Assembly: GCA_021796135.1 (NCBI GenBank)
Contig: JAJYOQ010000089.1
Coordinates: 1-11,771 of the forward strand
Length of the DNA stretch: 11,771 nt
Source: Bacteroidota bacterium
GTDB taxonomy: Bacteria; Bacteroidota; Ignavibacteria; Ignavibacteriales; Ignavibacteriaceae
Direction of reading: 5' to 3'
The notes under the pieces: generated by a model
Seen by the model: the letters and a program-made list of their open reading frames with translations, nothing else
The model's database searches: none
Told to the model about the DNA's origin: nothing
Shown here: positions 1 to 6,053 of the stretch, piece by piece
Layout of the letters: each line of letters starts with the position of its first letter
Position numbering within the stretch: the first letter of the stretch is position 1
Made by a program: the position numbers and the translations under genes

Positions 1-88
1 ATACGCCTGCTATCAGGGAGAGTATGGGGATGTTTTTCATTCTTATTGGATGTATTCGATACTTGTGGATACGCCTGCTATCAGGGAG
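1..88. repeat. 20-bp exact direct repeat at the window edge (1-20 and 69-88)
   Basis: The 20-mer atacgcctgctatcagggag occurs at 1-20 and again at 69-88. The copies are offset by 68 bases, so they are read in different frames. The second copy encodes TPAIRE within a well-conserved part of the aminotransferase; the first gives an unfamilial YACYQG. The first copy touches the window edge, so the repeat could extend further left. It could be a real small duplication or a sequence/assembly join. Confidence 0.9.
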
Positions 89-310
89 GAGTTAAAAAGT
101 TATTTGAAATCGAAAGGGATTGAGACGCGGCCGACTTTTTATCCAGTGCACACTATGCCGATGTTTTCGCAGAAGTTTCAGAAGCTGCCGGTGGCGGAGT
201 ATTTGGGGTGGCATGGGATTAATATGCCGAGTTGGCCGGAGCTTACCGAGGCGAAGATTCAGTTAATTGCTGAGGAGATTCGGGCATTTTTTAAAGGAAG
301 TAAAAAGTAA
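2..310 (+). CDS. DegT/DnrJ/EryC1/StrS-family sugar aminotransferase, C-terminal fragment
   Basis: This is the 3' end of a PLP-dependent aminotransferase of the DegT/DnrJ/EryC1/StrS family, which usually aminates keto-sugars for surface polysaccharide or LPS synthesis. The frame is open from base 2, and the first ATG (base 50) is internal. The family signature is clear: HSYWMYSILVD, then a helix, then KGIETRPTFYPVHTMPMF, and a tail in which GINMPSWPELTE matches the usual 'G-x-x-LPS-x-P-L-T-E' end. About 100 residues are visible of a typical 360-400, so the catalytic lysine lies outside the window. The first six codons (YACYQG) do not resemble the family, and they are encoded by a 20-base copy of sequence found again at 69-88. 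Codons end in G or C more often than in the genes to the right. The last codons (GSKK) and the stop run into an A/G-rich repeat block, so the native C-terminus may have been altered. The substrate cannot be told. Confidence 0.88.
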   Translation, partial: YACYQGEYGDVFHSYWMYSILVDTPAIREELKSYLKSKGIETRPTFYPVHTMPMFSQKFQKLPVAEYLGWHGINMPSWPELTEAKIQLIAEEIRAFFKGSKK

Positions 311-324
311 AAAGACGGTAGGAA

Positions 325-359
325 GAATTTTGAATTCTGAATTCTGAATTTTGAATGAT
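325..359 (+). repeat. Heptad repeat array, copy 1
   Basis: There are five consecutive 7-base units: GAATTTT, GAATTCT, GAATTCT, GAATTTT, GAATGAT. Immediately upstream (about 299-324) is an A/G-rich stretch (aaaaagtaaaaagacgg, then ggaag) that matches the block in front of the array at 1784. The array therefore belongs to the composite repeat family seen at 1743-1857, 3669-3744 and 9962-9996. Confidence 0.85.
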
Positions 360-378
360 GAAGACAGAAGACATTTTA

Positions 379-403
379 ACGCTAGGACGCTAAGAGCGCA
401 AAG
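379..403 (+). repeat. Degenerate octamer repeat (acgctagg / acgctaag / agcgcaaag)
   Basis: Three roughly 8-base units of the type acgcta(a/g)g occur between the heptad array and the terminator hairpin. The signal is short and its function unknown. Similar 'cgctaag...cgcaaag' strings are seen between genes of many bacteria. Confidence 0.5.
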
Positions 404-444
404 GTTAGTGGAATATTTTGGTATTCCACTAACTTTTTTGTTTT
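404..444 (+). terminator. Rho-independent terminator between convergent genes
   Basis: A perfect 12-bp stem (GTTAGTGGAATA at 404-415, TATTCCACTAAC at 422-433) with a 6-base loop is followed by TTTTTTGTTTT (434-444). It closes the + strand aminotransferase transcript, 94 bases after its stop. Read on the - strand, the hairpin is preceded by an A-run but followed by only a short CTTT, so termination of the convergent gene (stop at 451) is possible but weaker. Confidence 0.93.
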
Positions 445-450
445 AAATAA

Positions 451-1599
451 TTATCTGCCTCTTCTTCTATCTTCATTATTGCCGCGGGAGTTGTTTGGGG
501 ATCTCTGACTGTTTTGGGATCTTTGGACATTTTCACGGGGCTGAGGTCTTATTTCCGGGGATCGCTGGTTGTAGATCCTATTATTATTTTGGATTCGATT
601 TGGGGCTGATTGACGATCGTTGAAATTATTTTGTCTATTGTTATTTATTATTCTATCGTTTTGAGTACGATTATTAATTCTGAATTGGGAATTATTATTC
701 CTATTATTATTGAATTGAGGGGTATATGTATTTGGGCTGCCTCTTCTTTCAATGTTGTTCCTATTCCCTATCGAAACTCTTGAGAAATCAAGAGAAGTTG
801 ATCTAGTGCCTCTTTGGATTTGGATACTTCTGCCCGTGCCGCGGTCGATTTCATTTTTAGGGAGAATAAAAGCACGGACCGTTGTGCTGCTTTGACTTCT
901 TGATTCGAAATTGCGGGGATTTGAGTCGACCTGTATTCTTCTTTCAACAATTCTTCCGCCGCTTCTTTGGCGGATAAAATCGACATCCACGCCGCGGTTA
1001 ATTACTCTTCCGTCAGAATATCCATAATTCGTTCTGAATTTTGAATTATAATAAATTCTATACTTATAATTATTATCGACATAGTAATTATAGGCATTGA
1101 CATCGCACATGTGGTTATAGCTCAGGAAGGAATAATAGCGATAAGGGACGTTATAGGATGTAGTGAATCTGATGCCGAAGCCGATTGAGAAAGCAGCATA
1201 AGGCGGGAGAGGAGCCCAGCCGATATAGTCATTATCATAGCGCCATTCGACCCAAGCGGGTGCCCATTGATAATCGGGGATCCAGATCCAGCCGTAGTAA
1301 TCGTCATTGTACCATCTGCCGTAGTGATAGACAATATTGCCGTAGGGTTCGTCGGAGTCCCAGTACCAGCCGTCGTTAGTCCATACCCAATGACCATAGT
1401 GGTAAGGAGCCCAACCGTAGCCAATGTTAAACGGACGCCAGACATTTTCGCCACCGTTGATTTGGATCCATTCGCCGTAGGGAGAGAGGGATGTATAGAA
1501 GAATCCGAAGCTGCCGCCGTCCTGGTAAAGGGGCTGGGAGTTGATTTGGGTGGAGAAGCCCAATATTATTAAAACTGATGCGATTATTAGCTTTTTCAT
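451..1599 (-). CDS. Secreted Trp/Tyr-rich DUF6600-like protein with disordered Asn/Arg-rich tail
   Basis: This is a 382-residue exported protein of unknown function. Residues 1 to about 21 form a typical signal peptide (MKK, a hydrophobic core, then INSQ) with no lipobox cysteine. Residues 38-135 are dense in Trp and Tyr and carry tandem YG-x-W / GW-x-W blocks: SPYGEW, YGWAPYHYGHWVW, EPYGNIVYHYGRW, YGWIWIPDYQWAPAWVEWR and YIGWAPLPP. This matches the DUF6600 pattern, often found in secreted proteins of Bacteroidota and Proteobacteria. From about residue 230 to the end the protein is low-complexity and rich in Asn, Arg, Gln and Ser, so probably disordered and strongly basic. The ATG is supported by GAGG (1607-1610) 7 nt upstream and by a candidate sigma-54 site at 1633-1649. 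It is monocistronic: convergent with the gene on its left and separated from bshC by a 290-base repeat-rich gap. I infer an envelope or surface role. The family call rests on motif pattern only. Confidence 0.85.
   Translation of the reverse strand: MKKLIIASVLIILGFSTQINSQPLYQDGGSFGFFYTSLSPYGEWIQINGGENVWRPFNIGYGWAPYHYGHWVWTNDGWYWDSDEPYGNIVYHYGRWYNDDYYGWIWIPDYQWAPAWVEWRYDNDYIGWAPLPPYAAFSIGFGIRFTTSYNVPYRYYSFLSYNHMCDVNAYNYYVDNNYKYRIYYNSKFRTNYGYSDGRVINRGVDVDFIRQRSGGRIVERRIQVDSNPRNFESRSQSSTTVRAFILPKNEIDRGTGRSIQIQRGTRSTSLDFSRVSIGNRNNIERRGSPNTYTPQFNNNRNNNSQFRINNRTQNDRIINNNRQNNFNDRQSAPNRIQNNNRIYNQRSPEIRPQPRENVQRSQNSQRSPNNSRGNNEDRRRGR
1036..1049 (+). repeat. Heptad repeat fragment inside the DUF6600 gene
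   Basis: The units GAATTTT and GAATTAT, preceded by TTCT, sit inside the coding region. The 15-mer ttctgaattttgaat is identical to part of the intergenic arrays at 325 and 1784. On the coding strand it encodes NSKFR. A weaker echo (taattct, gaattgg, gaattat) lies at 675-695 and encodes NSQFR. Confidence 0.5.
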
Positions 1600-1606
1600 G
1601 GTTTTA

Positions 1607-1610
1607 CCTC
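1607..1610 (-). promoter_or_regulatory. Ribosome binding site of the DUF6600 gene
   Basis: GAGG on the - strand lies 7 nt before the ATG at 1599 and supports that start. Confidence 0.7.
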
Positions 1611-1632
1611 GTATATAACTTAGTAGAAAAAT

Positions 1633-1649
1633 AACAAGTGTTGTGCCAG
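1633..1649 (-). promoter_or_regulatory. Candidate sigma-54 (RpoN) -24/-12 promoter
   Basis: On the - strand the sequence reads CTGGCACAACACTTGTT, against the sigma-54 consensus YTGGCACGRNNNTTGCW. The -24 box TGGCAC is perfect, the spacing is exact and TTG of the -12 box is present; the -12 C is replaced by T. The start point would be near 1622, giving a leader of about 23 nt that contains the GAGG site of the DUF6600 gene. The position and leader length fit a real promoter. No enhancer-binding protein gene is visible in the window. Confidence 0.6.
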
Positions 1650-1742
1650 TTGAAAAGTGGGAAAATTGGGCTAAATGCGGGGAGTTTTGAGGATGGGTTG
1701 TATAGAAAAAGGGGCATTGGGTTTAGGAATGAGGACAAAGGA

Positions 1743-1857
1743 AAGGAAAAAGTAAAAAGGCAAAAGGAAAAAGACGGAAGGAAGAATTTTGAATTTTGAA
1801 TTCTGAATTTTGAATGAATAGAAAGGCAAGGGAAAAGGTGGAATTTTGAATTTAGGG
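1743..1857 (+). repeat. Composite intergenic repeat, copy 2
   Basis: This copy starts with a 32-base A/G-rich block (1743-1774) identical to 3669-3700. It continues with GAATTTT, GAATTTT, GAATTCT, GAATTTT, GAATGAA (1784-1818), then an A/G-rich tail (agaaaggcaagggaaaagg) and a second short heptad pair (GAATTTT, GAATTTA at 1841-1854). It fills most of the 290-base gap between the DUF6600 gene and bshC. No ORF or RNA gene is visible in that gap. Confidence 0.85.
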
Positions 1858-1862
1858 AATGG

Positions 1863-1882
1863 ATTCCCGCTTTCGCGGGAAT
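1863..1882. repeat. dRS3-like palindrome downstream of bshC
   Basis: ATTCCCGCTTTCGCGGGAAT is an 8-bp perfect inverted repeat around TTTC. It has the form ATTCCC-N8-GGGAAT described for the Neisseria dRS3 element. It lies 7 nt beyond the bshC stop codon, so it would form a stable hairpin at the 3' end of the bshC mRNA. No T-run follows on the - strand, so it is not a canonical intrinsic terminator; mRNA 3'-end protection or a dispersed repeat are the alternatives. Confidence 0.75.
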
Positions 1883-1889
1883 GATGTTT

Positions 1890-3518
1890 TTAGCTAAGTT
1901 CTATGATTTGGTGTTCAAATTTATTTATCATGGTTTCGTCTAATATTTTATCCAGGAAATCTTTTCCGTATTTGTTTGAGAAGTAAATAAAATTTATTTC
2001 TCTTTCCTGCAGGTTCGAGTTGGGGAAAATTGTATTTAGTATTTTATCGATTTGGCGGAGGGTTGTTTCGTGTTTTCTTTTTTGGGCTTCTACTGCTTTT
2101 GATTTGTATTCGGTCAGGTACTGATTAATTTTTTGTTTGTATTTCGAGCTTGCGTCGCTGACGGTTTTATCAAATTCAAAAAGTTTTTCTTTCAATGAAT
2201 CGAAAGCAGCATCGATTTCATTCGTTGTAACATTAAATATATCGTCAATTGAATTCGAAGTTAAGGAATTTATTATTTGCTGTTTAATACTGCTGCCGGA
2301 TTTGAAAACATTTTCTGTTTTTATTTCATAGCGTTCGAGGAGAGAGGTAATATTTTTTTCAACGATAGTAGCTGAAGAGCGGGGATAAATTATTGGAGCT
2401 TCTATTCCGAAAAATTCATACAGCGGCATGACTTGGGCAAAATAAGCAATCTCGCTTGGACCGCCCACATAAAAGGCAGTCGGCAATATATAATCCTGGC
2501 AGATAGGTCTTAACAAGACATTAGGGCTGAAGTTTTCGGGTTCTTTTTCTATAGTATCGATTAATTCTTCATAAGAAAATTTTTTCCGTTTTCTTTTAAG
2601 ACCGAATTCATTTTCGCCAGGTTCAATTAAGTATCTGCCGTCGGCATCTTTATAGAATAAATTTACAGGGCGGACTTTAACCTGAGCGTGGTAGCTTTCT
2701 TCCAGTTGTGCGCTTATTTTTACTAGTTTTTCTGTATGGATTCTAAAATCAGAAATTTCTTTTTTGAATACAGGTTTAAGCAGGTTTTTAATTTCTTTAT
2801 CCTGCGGATCAAAAATTACCAATCCATATTGATCGAAGAATGAGAATGTCAATTCTTTGAAAGCTTGTTTGAAAGTTTTTCCGGGGGAATAGATAGATTT
2901 TATCTGGCTGAATAATTGAGAGGTGAATTCTGTACTGCGTGTGCTGCTTTCGAGTTCCGCAAAGAAATTATTCAGCGAGTCATTAAAAATAATTTCGCCC
3001 ACACTGCTTTTGTTTTCGTCTTCGGCGACTTCTTCACCATAAGAGATAACTTTAATTTCGTTAGAGTCGTTAATCACGGAGACCGATCTGACCTCATTAA
3101 AATCGTGATCATCAGCTTCCAGCCAGAAGACCGGCACGAAATGGAAGTCATCGTATCTTTGTGAGAGATAGTTACTTAGTTTGATAGCGGTAATAATTTT
3201 ATATAAAGTGTACATAGGTCCGCCCAGGATGCCGAGCTGCTGTCCCGTCACCACTGCCAGGGTTTTCTCGTCAGAAAGGATGGAAATATTTTTGGAAGTT
3301 TGGGAAGAAGGGTTGAGGCCTTTGTACTGGTTTGTCAGAATTCCGGTTAATTGTGTTCTTGAAAGTTTTTTTTGAGATGAGATTCGTTTAAAGATTGAGA
3401 GGTAGTTGTCCTTGTCATGGACATTGTTTTTATAAAATTTTTTGACTTTGTTGAAATCGTACAGATAATCGAGGAATAGTTTCTGATGTCCGGGTATGTC
3501 GGCAAAATTTATAAACAT
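1890..3518 (-). CDS. bshC: Putative cysteine ligase BshC, last step of bacillithiol synthesis
   Basis: BshC joins cysteine to glucosaminyl-malate to give bacillithiol, the low-molecular-weight cytosolic thiol. From the ATG at 3518 the product is 542 residues, close to the roughly 540 of the family. Visible signatures are VVTGQQLGILGGPMYTLYK (89-107), FVPVFWLEADDHDFNE (127-142), LRPICQDYILPTAFYVGGP (from about 336), a YPRSSATIVE stretch, a long charged coiled coil (about 429-491) and the closing LQERE (503-507). The frame stays open to a TTG at 3539, but that codon has no ribosome binding site; the ATG at 3518 has GGAG 5 nt upstream, so I chose it. The gene stands alone; bshA and bshB are not in the window. 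Bacteria of the Chlorobi group make bacillithiol or its N-methyl form, which fits the inferred lineage. The family assignment is secure; the ligase role is inferred from pathway genetics in other bacteria. Confidence 0.94.
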   Translation of the reverse strand: MFINFADIPGHQKLFLDYLYDFNKVKKFYKNNVHDKDNYLSIFKRISSQKKLSRTQLTGILTNQYKGLNPSSQTSKNISILSDEKTLAVVTGQQLGILGGPMYTLYKIITAIKLSNYLSQRYDDFHFVPVFWLEADDHDFNEVRSVSVINDSNEIKVISYGEEVAEDENKSSVGEIIFNDSLNNFFAELESSTRSTEFTSQLFSQIKSIYSPGKTFKQAFKELTFSFFDQYGLVIFDPQDKEIKNLLKPVFKKEISDFRIHTEKLVKISAQLEESYHAQVKVRPVNLFYKDADGRYLIEPGENEFGLKRKRKKFSYEELIDTIEKEPENFSPNVLLRPICQDYILPTAFYVGGPSEIAYFAQVMPLYEFFGIEAPIIYPRSSATIVEKNITSLLERYEIKTENVFKSGSSIKQQIINSLTSNSIDDIFNVTTNEIDAAFDSLKEKLFEFDKTVSDASSKYKQKINQYLTEYKSKAVEAQKRKHETTLRQIDKILNTIFPNSNLQEREINFIYFSNKYGKDFLDKILDETMINKFEHQIIELS

Positions 3519-3523
3519 TTTAT

Positions 3524-3527
3524 CTCC
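3524..3527 (-). promoter_or_regulatory. Ribosome binding site deciding the bshC start
   Basis: GGAG on the - strand lies 5 nt ahead of the ATG at 3518. Nothing similar precedes the in-frame TTG at 3539, which adds only seven residues (MFLIGDK). Confidence 0.8.
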
Positions 3528-3583
3528 AATTAAAAACAAATAATTATTATGCCGGTAAATTTAAGTAAATTGTTTATTGAATT

Positions 3584-3611
3584 ATTATAGTAAAGGTAAT
3601 AAATATCACAA
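3584..3611 (-). promoter_or_regulatory. Candidate sigma-70-type promoter of bshC
   Basis: On the - strand a perfect TATAAT (3584-3589) is preceded, 16 bases upstream, by TTGTGA (3606-3611, four of six matches to TTGACA). Transcription would start near 3577 and leave a leader of about 60 nt. The call rests on consensus match and position only, in an AT-rich gap where chance matches are common. Confidence 0.45.
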
Positions 3612-3668
3612 ATTTTTAATAATGTGAAATAATTTAAGGATTAAATGGGATATGTTGCTGCAGAAGGC

Positions 3669-3744
3669 AAGGAAAAAGTAAAAAGGCAAAAGGAAAAAGA
3701 AAGAATTTTGAATTCTGAATGAAGAGAAAGGCAAGGGAAAAGGA
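3669..3744 (+). repeat. Composite intergenic repeat, copy 3, in the 3519-3858 gap
   Basis: It opens with the same 32-base A/G-rich block as 1743-1774, continues with GAATTTT, GAATTCT, GAATGAA (3703-3723) and ends with gagaaaggcaagggaaaagg, which also follows the heptads of copy 2. The rest of the 340-base gap holds the likely bshC promoter on the left and AT-rich sequence before the next gene on the right. I see no ORF, RNA gene or terminator in it. Confidence 0.85.
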
Positions 3745-3858
3745 AAAAGTGGGAGTTTGGGGGAAGGGGACATTTTATATGATGTTTCTGCTTAGAAAAA
3801 GCGAAGTGGGAATAAAATTTTTACTGCAAACTTTTAGAATAGATTACATTTCATTAAT

Positions 3859-4872
3859 TTGGGTTTAATATTTAAGGTAATTATAGAATTGTCCGTCATC
3901 AAGAAGTTAAATTCAGTACTAAAAAGCTTAACGAGTAATAGTCCGTTATCAGTGTTATTTAAATTCTTGATTGCGGCGGTGTTAATTTCTTTTATAATTT
4001 ATACGGTAAATCTTAATCAGATTATTCTGGCAATAAAGCATGCGGATTTTCGATTTATTGCTTTTGCACTTTTATTAGCGATTCTAAATTTATTTTTACA
4101 ATACTTAAAATGGTCGTTAGCGTGCGGCGAGATATTGCAGTCAAGGAGCAGGAAGAAAATTTTATTTTCTCTGTTTTACGGATTAGCAGCCGGACCTTTT
4201 ACGCCAGTGCGTATCGGTGAGTATTTAGGGCGATCGCTGGAATTTCAGGATCAGTCACTGCTTCGAGTTACCACTGCGACATTAATCGACAAGGCATTTA
4301 CACTAATCCCCCTTACCCTTTTTGGTTCAATCTGCAGTATTCTTTTCATCAAGCATATTTATAATATAAGCAGTTACATAGCCAATTCATTATTCGGATT
4401 AGTGATTGTTTTATTTCTATTATTGATTCTTCTGGTTTTGAATCCCGAAGCATGGAGCAGTTTAATTAGCGGGAGGTTTAAGAAGTCAAGCCGATTAAAT
4501 AGAATTTATGCAGAGATATCGCTTCTTAGATCGATAAACAAGATTTTTCTTTTAAAGATGTTTCTGGTTTCTACAGCTCTTTATTTATGCATTATTTTTC
4601 AATACGCGGTTTTGGTAACGGCATTTTCTCAATCAGGATTATTTCTTGATTATTTATGGGCAGGCAGTTTAGTAATATTCGTAAAGACCATTATACCTCC
4701 GATTTCATTTGCTGATTTAGGCATTCGTGAAGGAGCTTCGGTTTTCTTTTTAAAAAAATTCGGGCAGCTTGGGTCAATCGGTTTTGATGCAGGGATATCA
4801 TTATTTGCAATTAACGTTTTATTACCGGCGCTTATCGGGGTAGTTTTATTTTTGAAGAAGAACAATGACTAA
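3859..4872 (+). CDS. YbhN/AglD-family flippase-like membrane protein
   Basis: This is a polytopic membrane protein of the YbhN/AglD (lysylphosphatidylglycerol synthase transmembrane region) family, whose members are linked to lipid or glycolipid translocation and modification. It has about eight hydrophobic segments. Family marks are the GPFTPVRIGEYLGRSL loop (about residues 111-126) and the late ISFADLGIREGASVFFLKKFG segment (about 282-302), corresponding to the conserved 'P-x-S-x-x-x-x-G-x-RE' motif. The N-terminus is uncertain: the TTG at 3859 has no ribosome binding site, whereas an in-frame TTG at 3889 has AAGG 11 nt upstream and would give 327 residues starting SVIKKLN. There is no early in-frame ATG. 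The gene overlaps the following glycosyltransferase by 8 nt, so the two are probably translated together and act on the same lipid-linked sugar. Substrate unknown. Confidence 0.85.
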   Translation: MGLIFKVIIELSVIKKLNSVLKSLTSNSPLSVLFKFLIAAVLISFIIYTVNLNQIILAIKHADFRFIAFALLLAILNLFLQYLKWSLACGEILQSRSRKKILFSLFYGLAAGPFTPVRIGEYLGRSLEFQDQSLLRVTTATLIDKAFTLIPLTLFGSICSILFIKHIYNISSYIANSLFGLVIVLFLLLILLVLNPEAWSSLISGRFKKSSRLNRIYAEISLLRSINKIFLLKMFLVSTALYLCIIFQYAVLVTAFSQSGLFLDYLWAGSLVIFVKTIIPPISFADLGIREGASVFFLKKFGQLGSIGFDAGISLFAINVLLPALIGVVLFLKKNND

Positions 4873-6001
4873 TATAATTTTAGAAATATTTTTTGTTTCA
4901 CTTTCGATATATTATTTTATTTTTTTAGCGGGAATATTTAGAGGGATACGCAGGATTACTCCCACAACAGGAAGCCGGAATTATACGCCTTTTGTATCGG
5001 TCATTATTCCCTTTCGCAATGAATCGCACAATATTCTTACTAGTCTTGAAAGTTTAGAAAATCAGAGTTATCCGAAAGATAAGTTTGAAGTAATTTATGT
5101 GAATGATTCTTCGGAGGATGATTCACTAAAGAAAATTACAGATGCGAAGAAGTCGTTTAACATTAAGGTAGTATCTGTTCCTGAAGATTTTTATCAAAGT
5201 GCTCACAAAAAAAGAGCGATTAAATTCGGGTTAAAAAATTCTTCGGGTGAAATAATAGTAACCACTGATGCGGATTGCACTCATCATATACATTGGCTGA
5301 GGAACATGCTTTCCGCTTTTGATTCGGATACAGGTTTCGTTTCAGGACCGGTGAAATTTGTTGAAGAGGATTCGCTTTTTGAGAAGCTGCAGAAGCTGGA
5401 GTTTTCCGGATTGGTGCTTACCGGTGCGGGTTTGATAGGGATTGGGAAGCCGCTTATATGTAATGCTGCAAACATTGCGTATAGGAAGACAGCTTTTGAT
5501 TCTGTCAATGGGTTTGATGATCAATTAAATCTTTCGTCGGGAGATGACGAGCTTCTGATGCAAAAAATTGCCAGGGCAAAAACTTTTAAGGTAAAATTTT
5601 GTTATAATATTGAAGCCATTGTACTGACGAAGGGGAACGAGTCTTTGAATAAGTTTTATCATCAAAGGAAACGCTGGGCTAGCAAGGGGCTATTTTATGC
5701 CGATAAGATTGTGATACTTAAGTTAGTGCTGATTTTTTTGTTTTATTTAAGTTTGCCTGTTCAGATTTATCTTTCGATTTTTCAATCGTGGGTGTTTGTG
5801 ATTCCGGCTTTGGGGATATTAGTTATAAAATACATTTCGGAGTATTATATTTTAAGGACAGGGATTAATTTTTTGTTTACTAAAAAGTTGTTGAATTATT
5901 TGCCTATAGCGGAGATATTGCAAATACCTTACATTATAATTTCGGGGATATCGGGGGCTTTTGGAAACTATTCCTGGAAGTCGAGGAAGATTAAGCGTTA
6001 G
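4865..6001 (+). CDS. Membrane-anchored family 2 glycosyltransferase
   Basis: This is a GT-A fold inverting glycosyltransferase of 378 residues. An N-terminal membrane helix (about 4-25) precedes the catalytic domain: SVIIPFRNE (45-53), NDSSEDD, the metal-binding DAD (135-137), SGDDE (225-229, the acidic catalytic-base region) and QRKRW (267-271, the Q-x-x-RW motif of processive or membrane GT2 enzymes). Two or three hydrophobic helices follow (about 280-360), ending in a basic tail. The arrangement is like the cellulose synthase/hyaluronan synthase superfamily, but the protein is too short for a full synthase and carries no PilZ domain. It starts inside the end of the YbhN-like gene (ATGACTAA overlap) with GAAGAAG just upstream. 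The pair suggests that a lipid acceptor is glycosylated at the inner membrane and then flipped or modified. Sugar donor and acceptor cannot be read from the sequence. Confidence 0.92.
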   Translation: MTNIILEIFFVSLSIYYFIFLAGIFRGIRRITPTTGSRNYTPFVSVIIPFRNESHNILTSLESLENQSYPKDKFEVIYVNDSSEDDSLKKITDAKKSFNIKVVSVPEDFYQSAHKKRAIKFGLKNSSGEIIVTTDADCTHHIHWLRNMLSAFDSDTGFVSGPVKFVEEDSLFEKLQKLEFSGLVLTGAGLIGIGKPLICNAANIAYRKTAFDSVNGFDDQLNLSSGDDELLMQKIARAKTFKVKFCYNIEAIVLTKGNESLNKFYHQRKRWASKGLFYADKIVILKLVLIFLFYLSLPVQIYLSIFQSWVFVIPALGILVIKYISEYYILRTGINFLFTKKLLNYLPIAEILQIPYIIISGISGAFGNYSWKSRKIKR

Positions 6002-6053
6002 TACCTAACTCAGAAAAAAATAATTTTTCCCGAAATATGTGAGGGATTGAGTG

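Noticed and set aside
325..359. Heptad arrays as a possible CRISPR array
   Set aside because: Units are 7 bases and tandem without spacers, and no cas gene is present.
1122..1572. Several ORFs of 64-110 codons on both strands inside the DUF6600 gene
   Set aside because: They lie wholly within the coding region of a gene with a signal peptide, ribosome binding site and recognisable domain. Their translations are low-complexity and show no family motif, so they are frame shadows.
3537..3539. TTG at 3539 as the bshC start
   Set aside because: There is no ribosome binding site before it, while the ATG at 3518 has GGAG at ideal spacing and begins the conserved part of the protein.
3819..3850. 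A possible sigma-70 promoter before the flippase-like gene (TAGAAT at 3835-3840)
   Set aside because: No acceptable -35 hexamer at 16-18 bases; in such AT-rich sequence a lone -10-like hexamer is expected by chance.
6002..6053. A possible bidirectional terminator between the convergent GT2 and aroA genes
   Set aside because: Only A/T-only pairing (GAAAAA / TTTTTC) or a 4-bp TCCC/GGGA pairing can be drawn. That is too weak to call.
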